A stretch of DNA of 64,000 nt from Acidobacteriota bacterium (GTDB taxonomy: Bacteria > Acidobacteriota > Blastocatellia > Pyrinomonadales > Pyrinomonadaceae), in NCBI GenBank assembly GCA_003223025.1, contig QHXR01000008.1:91634-155633 (forward strand), given 5' to 3'. The position numbers and the translations under genes are program-made. Positions 15,992 to 24,554 of this stretch are shown here, in pieces. How positions within the stretch are numbered: the stretch's first letter is position 1; every line of letters starts with the position of its first letter. Under the pieces are notes generated by a model, which did no database searches, was not told where the DNA came from, and was given only the letters and a program-made list of their open reading frames with translations.

Positions 15992-16110
15992 CTGGATTTT
16001 GGATTTTGGATTTTGGATTTTGGATTGTAAGACATTTGGCCTCGACGCTAGCGACTCACCCCGCAGTAATTAATTCAAAAATCCAGACCTAAAATCTAAT
16101 ATCCAAAATC
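15992..16110. repeat. Imperfect hairpin of 'ggatttt' words
   Basis: Tandem 'tggatttt' units (15992-16027) face 'aaaatccaga...aatatccaaaatc' (16078-16110), between the DUF4912 and GH57 genes. Confidence 0.6.
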
Positions 16111-17124
16111 ACCCGGTCGAGAACTGACAGGTTGAAGTTTTGGAAGTGTCCGTCGCGTCTTCAGACGTCGCGGAAAATTGATCGAGCTCGCACCGAAAAC
16201 GGCCGGACCAAATTCTTCTTCCGTGATTTCGTCAGCTTCGATATCGAAATGTTCCTTCAACGCTCCGAACGCTTTTTCCGAGCTCAACGACGCCGAGTGT
16301 TTCTCCAACAACGCGAAAAGCGCCGGGCTGATCTTCCACCGAAGTCCTTCCAGCGAAACTCCGGAGGCGAGAAGCAAGAGCGCATATCGAATTTCATCGC
16401 CGGCGACGTCTGTAATAGTCTCAACCGAACCTGTCAGATCCGACAGCGCCGAGTGAGTCGCATTCTCTGCGCGATCGGAATCGTCACCAGCCAAAACAAC
16501 ATCGAACGCATCTTCAGTGAAACCTGCGACCTCGAGAACCTGAGCAAACTTTTCCGAAGTGATAGACCAATCCGCCTCTGTATCGACACGCGGACTCGGA
16601 CTTTTCCTCGGCGTCGAAACCGTGTTGGAAAACAAAGCTCGGACGTACGGGCGATTCGGAGCATAGAATCCGATCTCAGCCTGATACTCGCCATCGGCTT
16701 CGACATCGAACCACCAAGTGCCTTCCGCGTCGATGGGATGGATCTGCTCGGTCTCGCGACGAAGATCGACAAGTTTCAGAACGAGACTATAACTCGCGGT
16801 CTTCGCACCCAGCGCTTTGTTGAGTTTCTGAAACGGATTCGTTCCGACGGACCAGTAGAAAAACAATCGATTCGGCGACTGCATCTGCAGTCGGGCACGA
16901 TTTTCATGACGGAGCTCGGGAAGCTTCGGCTGGGCGAGCTCGCGAAACGTCGGCGGCATCTCCTCGAGCGTAGTTGACGAAGTAAGGGTCTGGGCGCGGG
17001 CCGGCGTCGAATGCTCGACTTCCTTCAACACTCCTCCCGACGATGTCAGTTCATCGACGGGAATAAACTCAATAAATTTCGGCTCGGGAACCAATTTCTC
17101 TTTCTTTTTCGAATCCTTGCTCAT
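16096..17124 (-). CDS. DUF4912 domain protein
   Basis: 342 residues from ATG 17124 ('MSKDSKKKEKLVPEPKF'). The frame's upstream 17 residues lack support. The centre 'LQMQSPNRLFFYWSVGTNPF', 'SYSLVLKLVDL' and 'GTWWFDVEADGEYQAEIGFY' matches DUF4912, a beta-sandwich often found beside GH57 and other glucan genes. The C-terminal third is acidic and unrecognised. Likely cytoplasmic and linked to glycogen or glucan metabolism through its GH57 neighbour 104 bp downstream; this link is inference from context. Confidence 0.75.
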   Translation of the reverse strand: MSKDSKKKEKLVPEPKFIEFIPVDELTSSGGVLKEVEHSTPARAQTLTSSTTLEEMPPTFRELAQPKLPELRHENRARLQMQSPNRLFFYWSVGTNPFQKLNKALGAKTASYSLVLKLVDLRRETEQIHPIDAEGTWWFDVEADGEYQAEIGFYAPNRPYVRALFSNTVSTPRKSPSPRVDTEADWSITSEKFAQVLEVAGFTEDAFDVVLAGDDSDRAENATHSALSDLTGSVETITDVAGDEIRYALLLLASGVSLEGLRWKISPALFALLEKHSASLSSEKAFGALKEHFDIEADEITEEEFGPAVFGASSINFPRRLKTRRTLPKLQPVSSRPGDFGY

Positions 17125-17250
17125 GTTTCGCGATACGCACAAATATCCTTGAAAACGCTTTACCGCCGTGCGCAAATAAAACGAAATTATGAGGGCTTTC
17201 GAGGTGAGTTACAAGCTGTGTTTTGTCTTTGTGAACTGGAGAAACTTGAG

Positions 17251-18054
17251 TCAACGGAGGTTTTTCGCACTCTTCAGCCGGATGTCGATCTTTCCGTATG
17301 GCGAGTTAACGACCGAGCGGACGGGCAGGCGACGGACATCATCGGTGATCCAGATCGTCATATCACCCTCACGTTCGATCATCCGGCCCGGGCCGAATAC
17401 CTTGGGTTCGACGCGAAAACACCATTGCTTTCCGAAGATCGTCTTCTGCATTTCGCGGGCGGTGACTTGAACGGGAATATCGTAAACAAGACCCGAATCG
17501 CTGACTGACATTCGAAAAGTCTTTCCAACGGCAAGGGGCATCAGACGCAGGCTGTAGAGTCCGGATATCAGATCGTGGCTGACCGTATCGATTTCCGAAG
17601 CGATTCGGCGCGGCGGCTTCATCGGAGCGTTAGGGTCTGTCTCGACGTACGTGACTTGCCGCTCGCCGTAATCGAAGACCGCCTCGCTATTTCGCACGCG
17701 TTCTTTCTGAACGTCATGCTTTACGGTTCGAACTGCTCGAAAATTGTCGGAGTCGATACTGCTCTGAACTTCCTGAAGGAAACTGAACCGGAACAGTTTC
17801 AGCAGCGAGCCTTTTGATTTGGCTTCGGCCTTTATGACGAAGTCGTCGGAGTTTGGATCTTTGTGAAGCGTGAAATTCAGATCGGCGATCGCAATGCCCT
17901 GGATGATCTTGCTGAGCTTGCCTTCGTAAACGAGGTGTTCACCATCAATGAACGGTGTGGTCTTCGCCTTTGAAGCGGGCTGGGCCGGCGACGAAACGAA
18001 GAGAGCGCCGATAAGGCCTACAAAAACTAGGAATTTTAGCCCGCAAAAATTCAT
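17251..18054 (-). CDS. DUF3108 domain periplasmic protein
   Basis: 267 residues. The signal peptide 'LKFLVFVGLIGALFVSSPAQ' is followed by a DUF3108-like beta-rich domain: 'GEHLVYEGKLSKI', 'VIKAEAKSKGSLLKLFRF', 'YVETDPNAP', 'HDLISGLYSLRLMPLAVGKTFRM' and 'TIWITDDVRRLPVRSVV'. The family is periplasmic with no defined role, often near cell-envelope genes. ATG 18054 is chosen for the signal peptide; the frame upstream is spurious. GT9 lies upstream on the same strand. Confidence 0.8.
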   Translation of the reverse strand: MNFCGLKFLVFVGLIGALFVSSPAQPASKAKTTPFIDGEHLVYEGKLSKIIQGIAIADLNFTLHKDPNSDDFVIKAEAKSKGSLLKLFRFSFLQEVQSSIDSDNFRAVRTVKHDVQKERVRNSEAVFDYGERQVTYVETDPNAPMKPPRRIASEIDTVSHDLISGLYSLRLMPLAVGKTFRMSVSDSGLVYDIPVQVTAREMQKTIFGKQWCFRVEPKVFGPGRMIEREGDMTIWITDDVRRLPVRSVVNSPYGKIDIRLKSAKNLR

Positions 18055-18130
18055 AAGGAACAAAGTGTCTATGAGGCAAAAACGCCGGCGGCTCCGTTTG
18101 TTTGTAGGATTATAACGCAAATGCCGGAGG

Positions 18131-19207
18131 CTAACGCAATATTTTAGACACGACGGCCTGCTCGCTAGTTGCGTGGATCCTGGAAAGACGCGTCCGGACC
18201 GCTTCGAATACTGCATCCGGCGTAATTTCCATACAGATCCATTTCGAGCACGTGCGGCGATGACAATCGACGCGACAGTCGATGTCGAGTCGCTCGACGC
18301 ACACATCATCGGCGTTGACGCTGCCGTTTCTCCACCACTCGGTCGGCCCGTAGATCCCGACGACCGGCGTTCCCGCGGCGATCGCGATGTGCGTCGGGCC
18401 GGTGTCTCCGCCGATGTAGATCTTGGCTCGTTTCGCGAGCTCGAAGAATCCTTTTAAGCTTGGTTCGACGAGCATCACGTTACCGGAGGATGACGCGGCC
18501 GCAACGCTCGCGGCGAGCTGCGATTCATTTGGGCCCGACACGACTATAGACCGCATCCCGAGATCACTCCACAACCGATCGGCTAACTTTCCGTAGTTTC
18601 CCGCGTTCCAAAGTTTTGTGACCCAGCCGCCGGCCGGATTCAAGATCGCAAAGTTCTGGCCGACGTCCGCCGCGATCTCGTTCGCTTCGTTCTCATGTTC
18701 CTGGGTTGCGAAGATCGGAAACTCGATGGGAGCATCCGTAAAGTCCGCGCCGAGAGCAGCTCCGGCAAGTGCGAGACTTCGCCGTGCTACGTGCGTCATC
18801 GGCGGTATCTTTGCGGTGTCGGTATAAAAGACTCGTGCGGCTGGCTCGCGAAGGTCGCGTCGGGCGAATCCCCACCGCGACTTGGCGCCTGAGAGCTTCG
18901 CGATCATTCCCGACTTCAGAAGTCCTTGAAAGTCGATAGCGATATCGAAATCGTTCTGTCGGAGGTTCTTTATCTGCTTCGTTCCCTCGGTCAGGATCTT
19001 CTCGACCGCCCGACTGCCGCGCATCGAACGCGTGTCGACCTCGATCAGATTATCGATCAGCGGGTTATCCCGGAGTATCTCGGCAGACCTTTGTTCCGCC
19101 GCCCACGAGACCGCAGCGTCCGGAAACGTGGACCGGATCGCCGAGAGCACCGGCAGCGTGTGGATGATGTCACCGATCGCGCCTAATTTGATAATGAGGA
19201 TCTTCAA
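18131..19207 (-). CDS. Glycosyltransferase family 9 (heptosyltransferase-like)
   Basis: 358 residues with the GT9 (WaaC/WaaF-like) signatures 'MKILIIKLGAIGDIIHTLPVLSAI', 'FDIAIDFQGLLKSGMIAKLSGA', 'ILNPAGGWVTKLW' and 'IYIGGDTGPTHIAIAAGTPVVGIYGPT'. It would transfer a heptose or related sugar to lipopolysaccharide core on the cytoplasmic face. A cysteine-rich segment near the C-terminus ('CRVDCHRRTC') is typical of this subgroup. The presence of this gene supports a didermal cell with LPS. Acceptor unknown. Confidence 0.9.
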   Translation of the reverse strand: MKILIIKLGAIGDIIHTLPVLSAIRSTFPDAAVSWAAEQRSAEILRDNPLIDNLIEVDTRSMRGSRAVEKILTEGTKQIKNLRQNDFDIAIDFQGLLKSGMIAKLSGAKSRWGFARRDLREPAARVFYTDTAKIPPMTHVARRSLALAGAALGADFTDAPIEFPIFATQEHENEANEIAADVGQNFAILNPAGGWVTKLWNAGNYGKLADRLWSDLGMRSIVVSGPNESQLAASVAAASSSGNVMLVEPSLKGFFELAKRAKIYIGGDTGPTHIAIAAGTPVVGIYGPTEWWRNGSVNADDVCVERLDIDCRVDCHRRTCSKWICMEITPDAVFEAVRTRLSRIHATSEQAVVSKILR

Positions 19208-19368
19208 CCTGTCTCAATGTTATCTGTTAACCGCGAAATACTGGAAACGCCGACACAAGAACGCCAGTTTTTCGCTATATCCGCGCCAAAAACTTCTGGA
19301 AATTTGTAGTCTGATTACGATATTCTATATACGGCTCCTACGCCCCGCTGTACGCACCCATCCTCGTT

Positions 19369-20301
19369 ATGATGAAACCCGAACGACTGAAACGCGATCT
19401 CCGGCCTGCGCTTGTATTTCTAAGCGGTGATCTGATCGCAGTTCCGATACCGCTCGAGCGCGAAGAGGTTATCCTCGGCCGTGCCCTCGGAGCGGACGTT
19501 CGTATCAACGACATACAGGTTTCGCGACGGCACGCCAAGATCAATAAAGTCCCGAATGCGGAAACCGGCGAGATCGATTTCATTCTCACGGACTTCGGTT
19601 CGCGAAACGGCACGCTGGTAAACGGGCAAAAAATTACAGAAGAAGTCCTGCAGAACGGCGACAAGATCACACTTGGCGAACATATTCTACGATTCGATCT
19701 CCTGGACGAGATCGATCGCGAATACCAGCGTCAGATCCATCGCCTGATATCGCACGACGATCTGACCGGATTATTGTCGAGCCGTTCTTTCTTCTCCGAG
19801 CTGAAACGCGAGGCGGCGCGTGCGAAAGCAGAAGAGCGTCCGTTCTGTGTGCTGATGATGGATGTCGATCATTTCAAGAACGTGAACGACACGTACGGAC
19901 ATCTGACCGGCAGCAAAACGTTGGAAGAGATCGGCGGATCGATCATCGGGATAATGCGGAGCGGCGATGCGGCCGCCCGGTTTGGCGGCGAAGAGTTTGC
20001 CGCGTTTTTGCTCGATGCGGAAGTTCCGCAGGCGATGGTCGCGGCGGAGCGCATACGATCCGTCATCGAGGCGCAGAATTTCAGCGTGATCCGGACCGGA
20101 AAACCCGTGGACACTCATCACGTGACGATCAGCATCGGGATATCAGCGTTCCCGTTCGATTCGTCGGATCCCATCGAATTGGTCGAAATGGCGGATTCGG
20201 CTCTATATCGTGCGAAGCGAGAGGGCCGCAATCGGGTTTGCGCGTATCACGATCTTTCGGACGTAGAATTAAATACGACACTTGCTCCACGTCGTGAGTA
20301 A
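19369..20301 (+). CDS. FHA domain-containing diguanylate cyclase
   Basis: 310 residues. Residues about 20-110 are a forkhead-associated domain ('VILGRALGADVRI', 'VSRRHAKI', 'DFGSRNGTLVNG') that binds phosphothreonine. Residues about 125-300 are a GGDEF domain with 'DDLTGLLSSRSF', 'MMDVDHFKNVNDTYGH' and the active-site variant GGEEF (206-210), so it should be catalytically competent to make c-di-GMP. No RxxD inhibitory site is evident before GGEEF. It lies 121 bp before the pilN-like gene on the same strand and could tie pilus or secretion activity to a kinase signal. ATG at 19369 or 19372. Confidence 0.9.
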   Translation: MMKPERLKRDLRPALVFLSGDLIAVPIPLEREEVILGRALGADVRINDIQVSRRHAKINKVPNAETGEIDFILTDFGSRNGTLVNGQKITEEVLQNGDKITLGEHILRFDLLDEIDREYQRQIHRLISHDDLTGLLSSRSFFSELKREAARAKAEERPFCVLMMDVDHFKNVNDTYGHLTGSKTLEEIGGSIIGIMRSGDAAARFGGEEFAAFLLDAEVPQAMVAAERIRSVIEAQNFSVIRTGKPVDTHHVTISIGISAFPFDSSDPIELVEMADSALYRAKREGRNRVCAYHDLSDVELNTTLAPRRE

Positions 20302-20422
20302 CTCTTTTTGCAACTTTTGCATCAAATCGCCCGTGAAAGACAGAGAAAATCGTTTCATGGTAAGCTAATTTTCGCGCGCCCTGGAAATCGACCACAAAAT
20401 CAAGTTTTAGGCTTTACGACCT

Positions 20423-21043
20423 GTGATCACCAAACTCAATCTAGCTACGCGGCCGTTTCGCAACCGGACCACGCCGTATCTGATATCGCTCTTGCTGCTG
20501 GCAATTGCCGTCTCAGCCGGTATTTTGTGCTTTTCGCGGCTGAACACTATCGCGACCGAGAATGAGCTGGCTAAGAGCCAGATAAAGCAGATGGACGACG
20601 ACGTCAAGGCATTGAAAGGCCGTGGCGAAGCAGTGCAGCAGCAACTCACGCCGGATCAGCAGAATCTCCTCATCGCATCGCACAAACTCGTCGCCAATAA
20701 GACGTTCGGCTGGTCTCGGCTCTTCGCCGATCTCGAAGCGGTCCTGCCCGGAAGCGTTAGCGCGTCCCGGATCTCGGTCGAAAATGTTTATAAGGACGGC
20801 GATCGTGTAAAGGCCGAGCTGGATTTCGGCGTGATCAGCCGCGATTATCCGGCCGTGATGTCGATGATCGCGAGTATGAACGGCTCGGGCCTTTTTCAGG
20901 CTGAGCTTCGCGGCCAGGATCGGCAGCAGAACGAACGCGTCACGTTTACCGAATACACATTGCATTTGATATACACGCCGGCCTACGGATACGCTCCCTC
21001 GTCGAACGACGTCGCCCAAGCTAATCAGGGAGGTGCTCAGTAA
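20423..21043 (+). CDS. PilN-like type IV pilus/secretion inner-membrane protein
   Basis: 206 residues, GTG start. The N-terminus 'ITKLNLATRPFRNRTTPYLI' followed by one membrane segment (about 18-40) and a coiled coil is the PilN/GspL-C pattern. A ferredoxin-like periplasmic domain follows ('SRISVENVYKDGDRVKAELDFGV', 'PAVMSMIASMN'). It forms a heterodimer with the PilO-like product downstream (TAATG overlap). No pilM lies upstream in this window. Confidence 0.75.
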   Translation: MITKLNLATRPFRNRTTPYLISLLLLAIAVSAGILCFSRLNTIATENELAKSQIKQMDDDVKALKGRGEAVQQQLTPDQQNLLIASHKLVANKTFGWSRLFADLEAVLPGSVSASRISVENVYKDGDRVKAELDFGVISRDYPAVMSMIASMNGSGLFQAELRGQDRQQNERVTFTEYTLHLIYTPAYGYAPSSNDVAQANQGGAQ

Positions 21044-22062
21044 TGAACGAACAGGAACCTCTCGATCAGCAGAATCTTCCCGAGGAAAAAGAGTCCCAAA
21101 TTCTTGTCAACGAGTACGGCGAGACTCGCGATCCGGCCGTCGTCATCGATGAGCCCGATCGCACGGTGCTTCTCACTCAGGACGAAACGATCGTCATCGA
21201 TAAAGAACCGCACATCGATATTGTTCCGGCAAATCGCCCGCGAAAAGTTTATCGAGGAATGTGGGGACCGCCCGAGCTTGTAACCGTCGCGTTTGCGATG
21301 GTCGCCATATTTTTCGTAGCACTCATCTACATCTTCATGGTCGCTCCGGCGAAGCGTGAGCTTGAGGAGAACCGGGCAAAGCGTGACCAACTCGAGCGCG
21401 AGCTTGCGTCGGCTCAGGATAAGTATGGCAGGATCACCAGCACCGAGGAACACGTCGCAAGACTGATGTCGAGCGTCGACGATTTCGAATCACATAATCT
21501 TCAGGTTTCCGCCACCGGCCGGACATCGCTCTATCAGAGGATCAACGGGCTAATCGCCGCCCATGGTCTGGTCAATACGAGCGGCCCGGACTATGTTCCG
21601 CTCGAAACGGCTGATCAGAGCAAAGGAGTCGAATCTGAGCAAGAAAAAGGGCGTGCGAAGTTTAGAAGTTTGTTCCCCGGCGTTTATGTGTCGATGACCG
21701 TCGAGGGCACGTATCAGGGCATTCGACGTTTTATCCGGGACATCGAAACGGGAAGCGATTTTGTGGTCGTGAGCGCGGTTGAGCTTCAGCCTTCGGACAC
21801 GCAGCGCGATAGTGATCGCCCGCAGAATTCAGAGGTCGCGCAAGCCGCACCTCAAGTTAATCCGGGTAAGGGCGGCGGACTTCCGTCCGGATTTCAGGGA
21901 GCTATCGATCCGAACAATCCGGCGTCGGGATCGCAACCGTCGTCCCGAAATAAAGGGAAGTCGCACGGAGATCTTGTAAGTTTAAGACTTGAAATGGCGG
22001 CGTACTTCCGCCGCCCGAACGCAATCCCGGCGATGCCCGAGCCCACTGATCAGCAGCAGTAA
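21043..22062 (+). CDS. PilO-like inner-membrane protein
   Basis: 339 residues. A long acidic cytoplasmic N-terminus (1-75) precedes one membrane segment ('LVTVAFAMVAIFFVALIYIFMV'), a coiled coil ('KRELEENRAKRDQLERELAS') and a PilO-type periplasmic domain ('YVSMTVEGTYQGIRRFIRDIETGSDFVVVSAVELQ', given here only as landmark). It is longer than classical PilO because of the acidic head and a Pro/Ser/Gly-rich linker near 265-310. Co-translated with the PilN-like gene; forms the inner-membrane platform of a pilus or type II-like system. Confidence 0.75.
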   Translation: MNEQEPLDQQNLPEEKESQILVNEYGETRDPAVVIDEPDRTVLLTQDETIVIDKEPHIDIVPANRPRKVYRGMWGPPELVTVAFAMVAIFFVALIYIFMVAPAKRELEENRAKRDQLERELASAQDKYGRITSTEEHVARLMSSVDDFESHNLQVSATGRTSLYQRINGLIAAHGLVNTSGPDYVPLETADQSKGVESEQEKGRAKFRSLFPGVYVSMTVEGTYQGIRRFIRDIETGSDFVVVSAVELQPSDTQRDSDRPQNSEVAQAAPQVNPGKGGGLPSGFQGAIDPNNPASGSQPSSRNKGKSHGDLVSLRLEMAAYFRRPNAIPAMPEPTDQQQ

Positions 22063-22072
22063 TTATTAAGTG

Positions 22073-23167
22073 ATGAATCCGTTTGCAGGTAAATCTCCGA
22101 CCGAAAGGAACAAGATAATCGCCGCCCTCGTGCTCGGCGTGTTGTCGCTTGGCTCATTGTTCTTTGCGTTCGGTGGCAGCATCTTTTCGAAAAGTCCAAA
22201 AGTTACGGTATCGGTATCTCCGACTCCCGCTCCATCGGCGACGGTTCCGATCGAACCGGTCGATAAGGTCATCCCGTCGCAGAGCGAGCAGAATTTTGCG
22301 TATGCGACGACGCCGGTCGTTTACAACGGCTCGGTCTCCGGCCCCGATCCGGGACGAAACATATTTGCTTTTTACGAGCCGCCGCCGCCGTGCGGACCGG
22401 CATCGAATCCATGTCCGCCGCCGCCGATCAAGACACCGGTTCCACCGACACCGGCACCGACACCTGATATCTTTATCACGTCTGTAAATCCCGGCAGTGT
22501 GTATGCTGGATCGCGAGAGTTCAGAGTCGAGATATCCGGCGAACGCATGCTTCCGGACGCAAAGGTCTATATCAGCCAGACGATGGTTCCGACGACGTTT
22601 GTGAATGAGCAAAAAGTTGTTGCTACGGTCCCGGCAGGCCTCATCGCCGTCGAAGGTCCGCGGCAGGTCATCATACAGACAAGCGACGGCAAAAAATATT
22701 CTCAGTCGATGGTGTTGTCGGTTCAGGCTCCGCCGAAACCGCAGTTCCAGTACATCGGCATGATCGCACGCAAGCGAAGCAATAACGACACGGCGTACTT
22801 CATGGAACAGGGACGGCAGACTCCGTTAAGTGCACGACTCAACGATGTCGTCGGCGGACGATTCCGCCTGACGAGCATCTCCGCAGATGAAACGGTATTC
22901 GAGGATGTCAGTCTCGGTTTCAAACACAAGCTGGCGCTCTATCGTCCGGCTCCGGGAACCGCGACCGGATCGACCGTGCGACCGCCGATGCAAGGTGGCG
23001 AAACATACGTTCCGTATAATCCGCCAACAAACTTCCAGGCCCAACCCGGTCAGAGTATTCCGGGGATCCCGGACAACATCCCGCGTTATGTTCCGCCGAA
23101 TGCAAACCGGCAGCAGACCGATAAGAAAGATCAGGACGACGATGACGACGGCGACGGAAAACCGTAA
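22073..23167 (+). CDS. IPT/TIG domain protein with PilP-like C-terminal domain
   Basis: 364 residues. One N-terminal membrane segment (about 15-37) is followed by a Pro-rich stalk with 'PPPPCGPASNPCPPPP' and an IPT/TIG immunoglobulin-like domain (about 130-217, 'FITSVNPGSVYAGSREFRVEISG'). A small beta domain follows ('QYIGMIARKRSNNDTAYFME', 'VVGGRFRLTSISADETVFEDV') that resembles the PilP/GspC homology region, and a disordered acidic tail closes it. The position after PilN/PilO-like genes supports a PilP-type bridge to an outer-membrane secretin. Start ATG 22073; GTG 22070 is possible. The IPT insertion is unusual for PilP. Confidence 0.65.
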   Translation: MNPFAGKSPTERNKIIAALVLGVLSLGSLFFAFGGSIFSKSPKVTVSVSPTPAPSATVPIEPVDKVIPSQSEQNFAYATTPVVYNGSVSGPDPGRNIFAFYEPPPPCGPASNPCPPPPIKTPVPPTPAPTPDIFITSVNPGSVYAGSREFRVEISGERMLPDAKVYISQTMVPTTFVNEQKVVATVPAGLIAVEGPRQVIIQTSDGKKYSQSMVLSVQAPPKPQFQYIGMIARKRSNNDTAYFMEQGRQTPLSARLNDVVGGRFRLTSISADETVFEDVSLGFKHKLALYRPAPGTATGSTVRPPMQGGETYVPYNPPTNFQAQPGQSIPGIPDNIPRYVPPNANRQQTDKKDQDDDDDGDGKP

Positions 23168-23888
23168 ACAGCCAAACGGCGAAAGTGGATTTACGCTCAT
23201 TGCGATCATGGGAATGATGGCGGTGTTTGCGATTCTGCTGATGGCAGCCGCCCCGTCCATTCAGCAGGAAATCCAGCGCGAGAGGGAACTCGAATCGATC
23301 CGGCGCGGTGAAGAGATCGCTGATGCGATTCGCGAATATGTCCTCGCACATAACGGATCGAAACTCCCGGACTCGATGGACGAGCTTCTCGAGGGGCTTC
23401 CGCAGGGAACAAAGAAGCGGATGATACTGCGTCCGTCTGCCGCGACCGATCCGCTCAGCGAAGATGGAAAGTGGCGTCTTATCAAACCGGATCCGAAAAT
23501 TATCGGGGAATTTGCAAAGCGTGTTCAAAGTTTCAACAACGGCCTTCTTCCGAATAACACGAGGGGTGAGAATGATATTGGCGGGCGAATGCTGGATCGC
23601 TACTCGGTCCAGCTTCTCGTAAATCTCAACACAGGTACCGAAGACGAAAACGTCGAAGACGACGACTTTGACGTGACGACGGACAATCAGCCTTTCATCG
23701 GTGTTGCGAGTCAGAGCCGAAGCAAATCCGTGATCGCCTATTACGGCATCGAGCGGCATTCGAACTGGATCTTCACGCCCTTGTTTCGGGGAACGGGGAC
23801 CATTCTTACCAATAATTCGACTCGCCCCAATACATCGAAAGATCTTACGAGTCCGACATCGATCAATCCGGGCAACATCGACCGCTAG
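23142..23888 (+). CDS. Prepilin-type pseudopilin lacking Glu+5
   Basis: 248 residues. A type IV prepilin leader 'NGESGFTLIAIMGMMAVFAI' gives processing between G16 and F17 and a hydrophobic helix of about 22 residues. The normally conserved Glu at mature position 5 is Ala, as in GspK/minor-pilin-like subunits. A GspG-like element follows ('IQQEIQRERELESIRRGEEIADAIREY'), then a globular domain. The start ATG 23142 lies 26 bp inside the previous gene, so the two are coupled. It is probably a minor pseudopilin of the same apparatus; ATPase, secretin and prepilin peptidase are not in this window. Confidence 0.75.
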   Translation: MTTATENRKQPNGESGFTLIAIMGMMAVFAILLMAAAPSIQQEIQRERELESIRRGEEIADAIREYVLAHNGSKLPDSMDELLEGLPQGTKKRMILRPSAATDPLSEDGKWRLIKPDPKIIGEFAKRVQSFNNGLLPNNTRGENDIGGRMLDRYSVQLLVNLNTGTEDENVEDDDFDVTTDNQPFIGVASQSRSKSVIAYYGIERHSNWIFTPLFRGTGTILTNNSTRPNTSKDLTSPTSINPGNIDR

Positions 23889-23962
23889 GTTTCACCGTTT
23901 CAAAAACGTCGCCTTGACTGCCTTTTTCTAACGACAGAGAATAGCTCTTCACCGGAGGAAAA

Positions 23963-24445
23963 ATGGCACTTCATAATACAAAGATAGATCTTCCTAAAGA
24001 CGCACGCGAAAAATTGATCGCGATTCTGAACAGCAGACTCGCCGACGCCAGCGATCTCAAGTCACAGACAAAGCAAGCGCACTGGAACGTGAAAGGCATG
24101 AGCTTTATCGCGCTTCATGAGTTGTTCGATTCGATCGCAACCGCGGTCGAAGCTCACGTGGACCTCATCGCCGAACGGATAACAACGCTCGGTGGAACCG
24201 CGATGGGAACCGTCAGACTCGCCGCGCAGAATTCGAGTCTGAGCGAGTATCCGCACGAGATCACGGATGGAGCATCGCACGTCGATGCTTTGTCGACGGC
24301 CCTCGCTGATTTTGGAAAAGTAATTCGAAAGGGAATCGATGAAGCGGCCGAGCTTGGCGATCAAGACACGGCCGATATCTTCACGGAGATCTCGCGCGAG
24401 ATCGACAAACAACTCTGGTTCGTCGAAGCGCATATTCAGGACTGA
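23963..24445 (+). CDS. dps: Dps family DNA-binding ferritin-like protein
   Basis: 160 residues, a dodecameric mini-ferritin that oxidises ferrous iron with peroxide and protects DNA. The inter-subunit ferroxidase ligands are visible: H40 in 'QAHWNVKG', H52 and D56 in 'LHELFDSIA', D67 and E71 in 'HVDLIAER'. A good Shine-Dalgarno (ggagg) precedes the ATG. It stands alone in the 75-bp gap after the pseudopilin gene and is followed by a hairpin. Confidence 0.95.
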   Translation: MALHNTKIDLPKDAREKLIAILNSRLADASDLKSQTKQAHWNVKGMSFIALHELFDSIATAVEAHVDLIAERITTLGGTAMGTVRLAAQNSSLSEYPHEITDGASHVDALSTALADFGKVIRKGIDEAAELGDQDTADIFTEISREIDKQLWFVEAHIQD

Positions 24446-24532
24446 GAGGTTAGAGGACGGATGGGACATATGGGACCAGTACACGGCACAAATTTATTTG
24501 TCCCATTCGTCCCACCTGTCCTAGTCGTCCGT
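24446..24532. repeat. Hairpin between Dps and the M20 peptidase gene
   Basis: 'ggacggatgggacatatggga' faces 'tcccattcgtcccacctgtcc...cgtcc'. It lies between convergent genes and may serve as a bidirectional terminator. Confidence 0.6.
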
Positions 24533-24554
24533 TCGTTCCACCGTACACTATCCG

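Noticed and set aside
22887-23141. N-terminal extension of the pseudopilin frame
   Set aside because: It overlaps the PilP-like coding sequence in another frame; the prepilin leader fixes the start near 23142.
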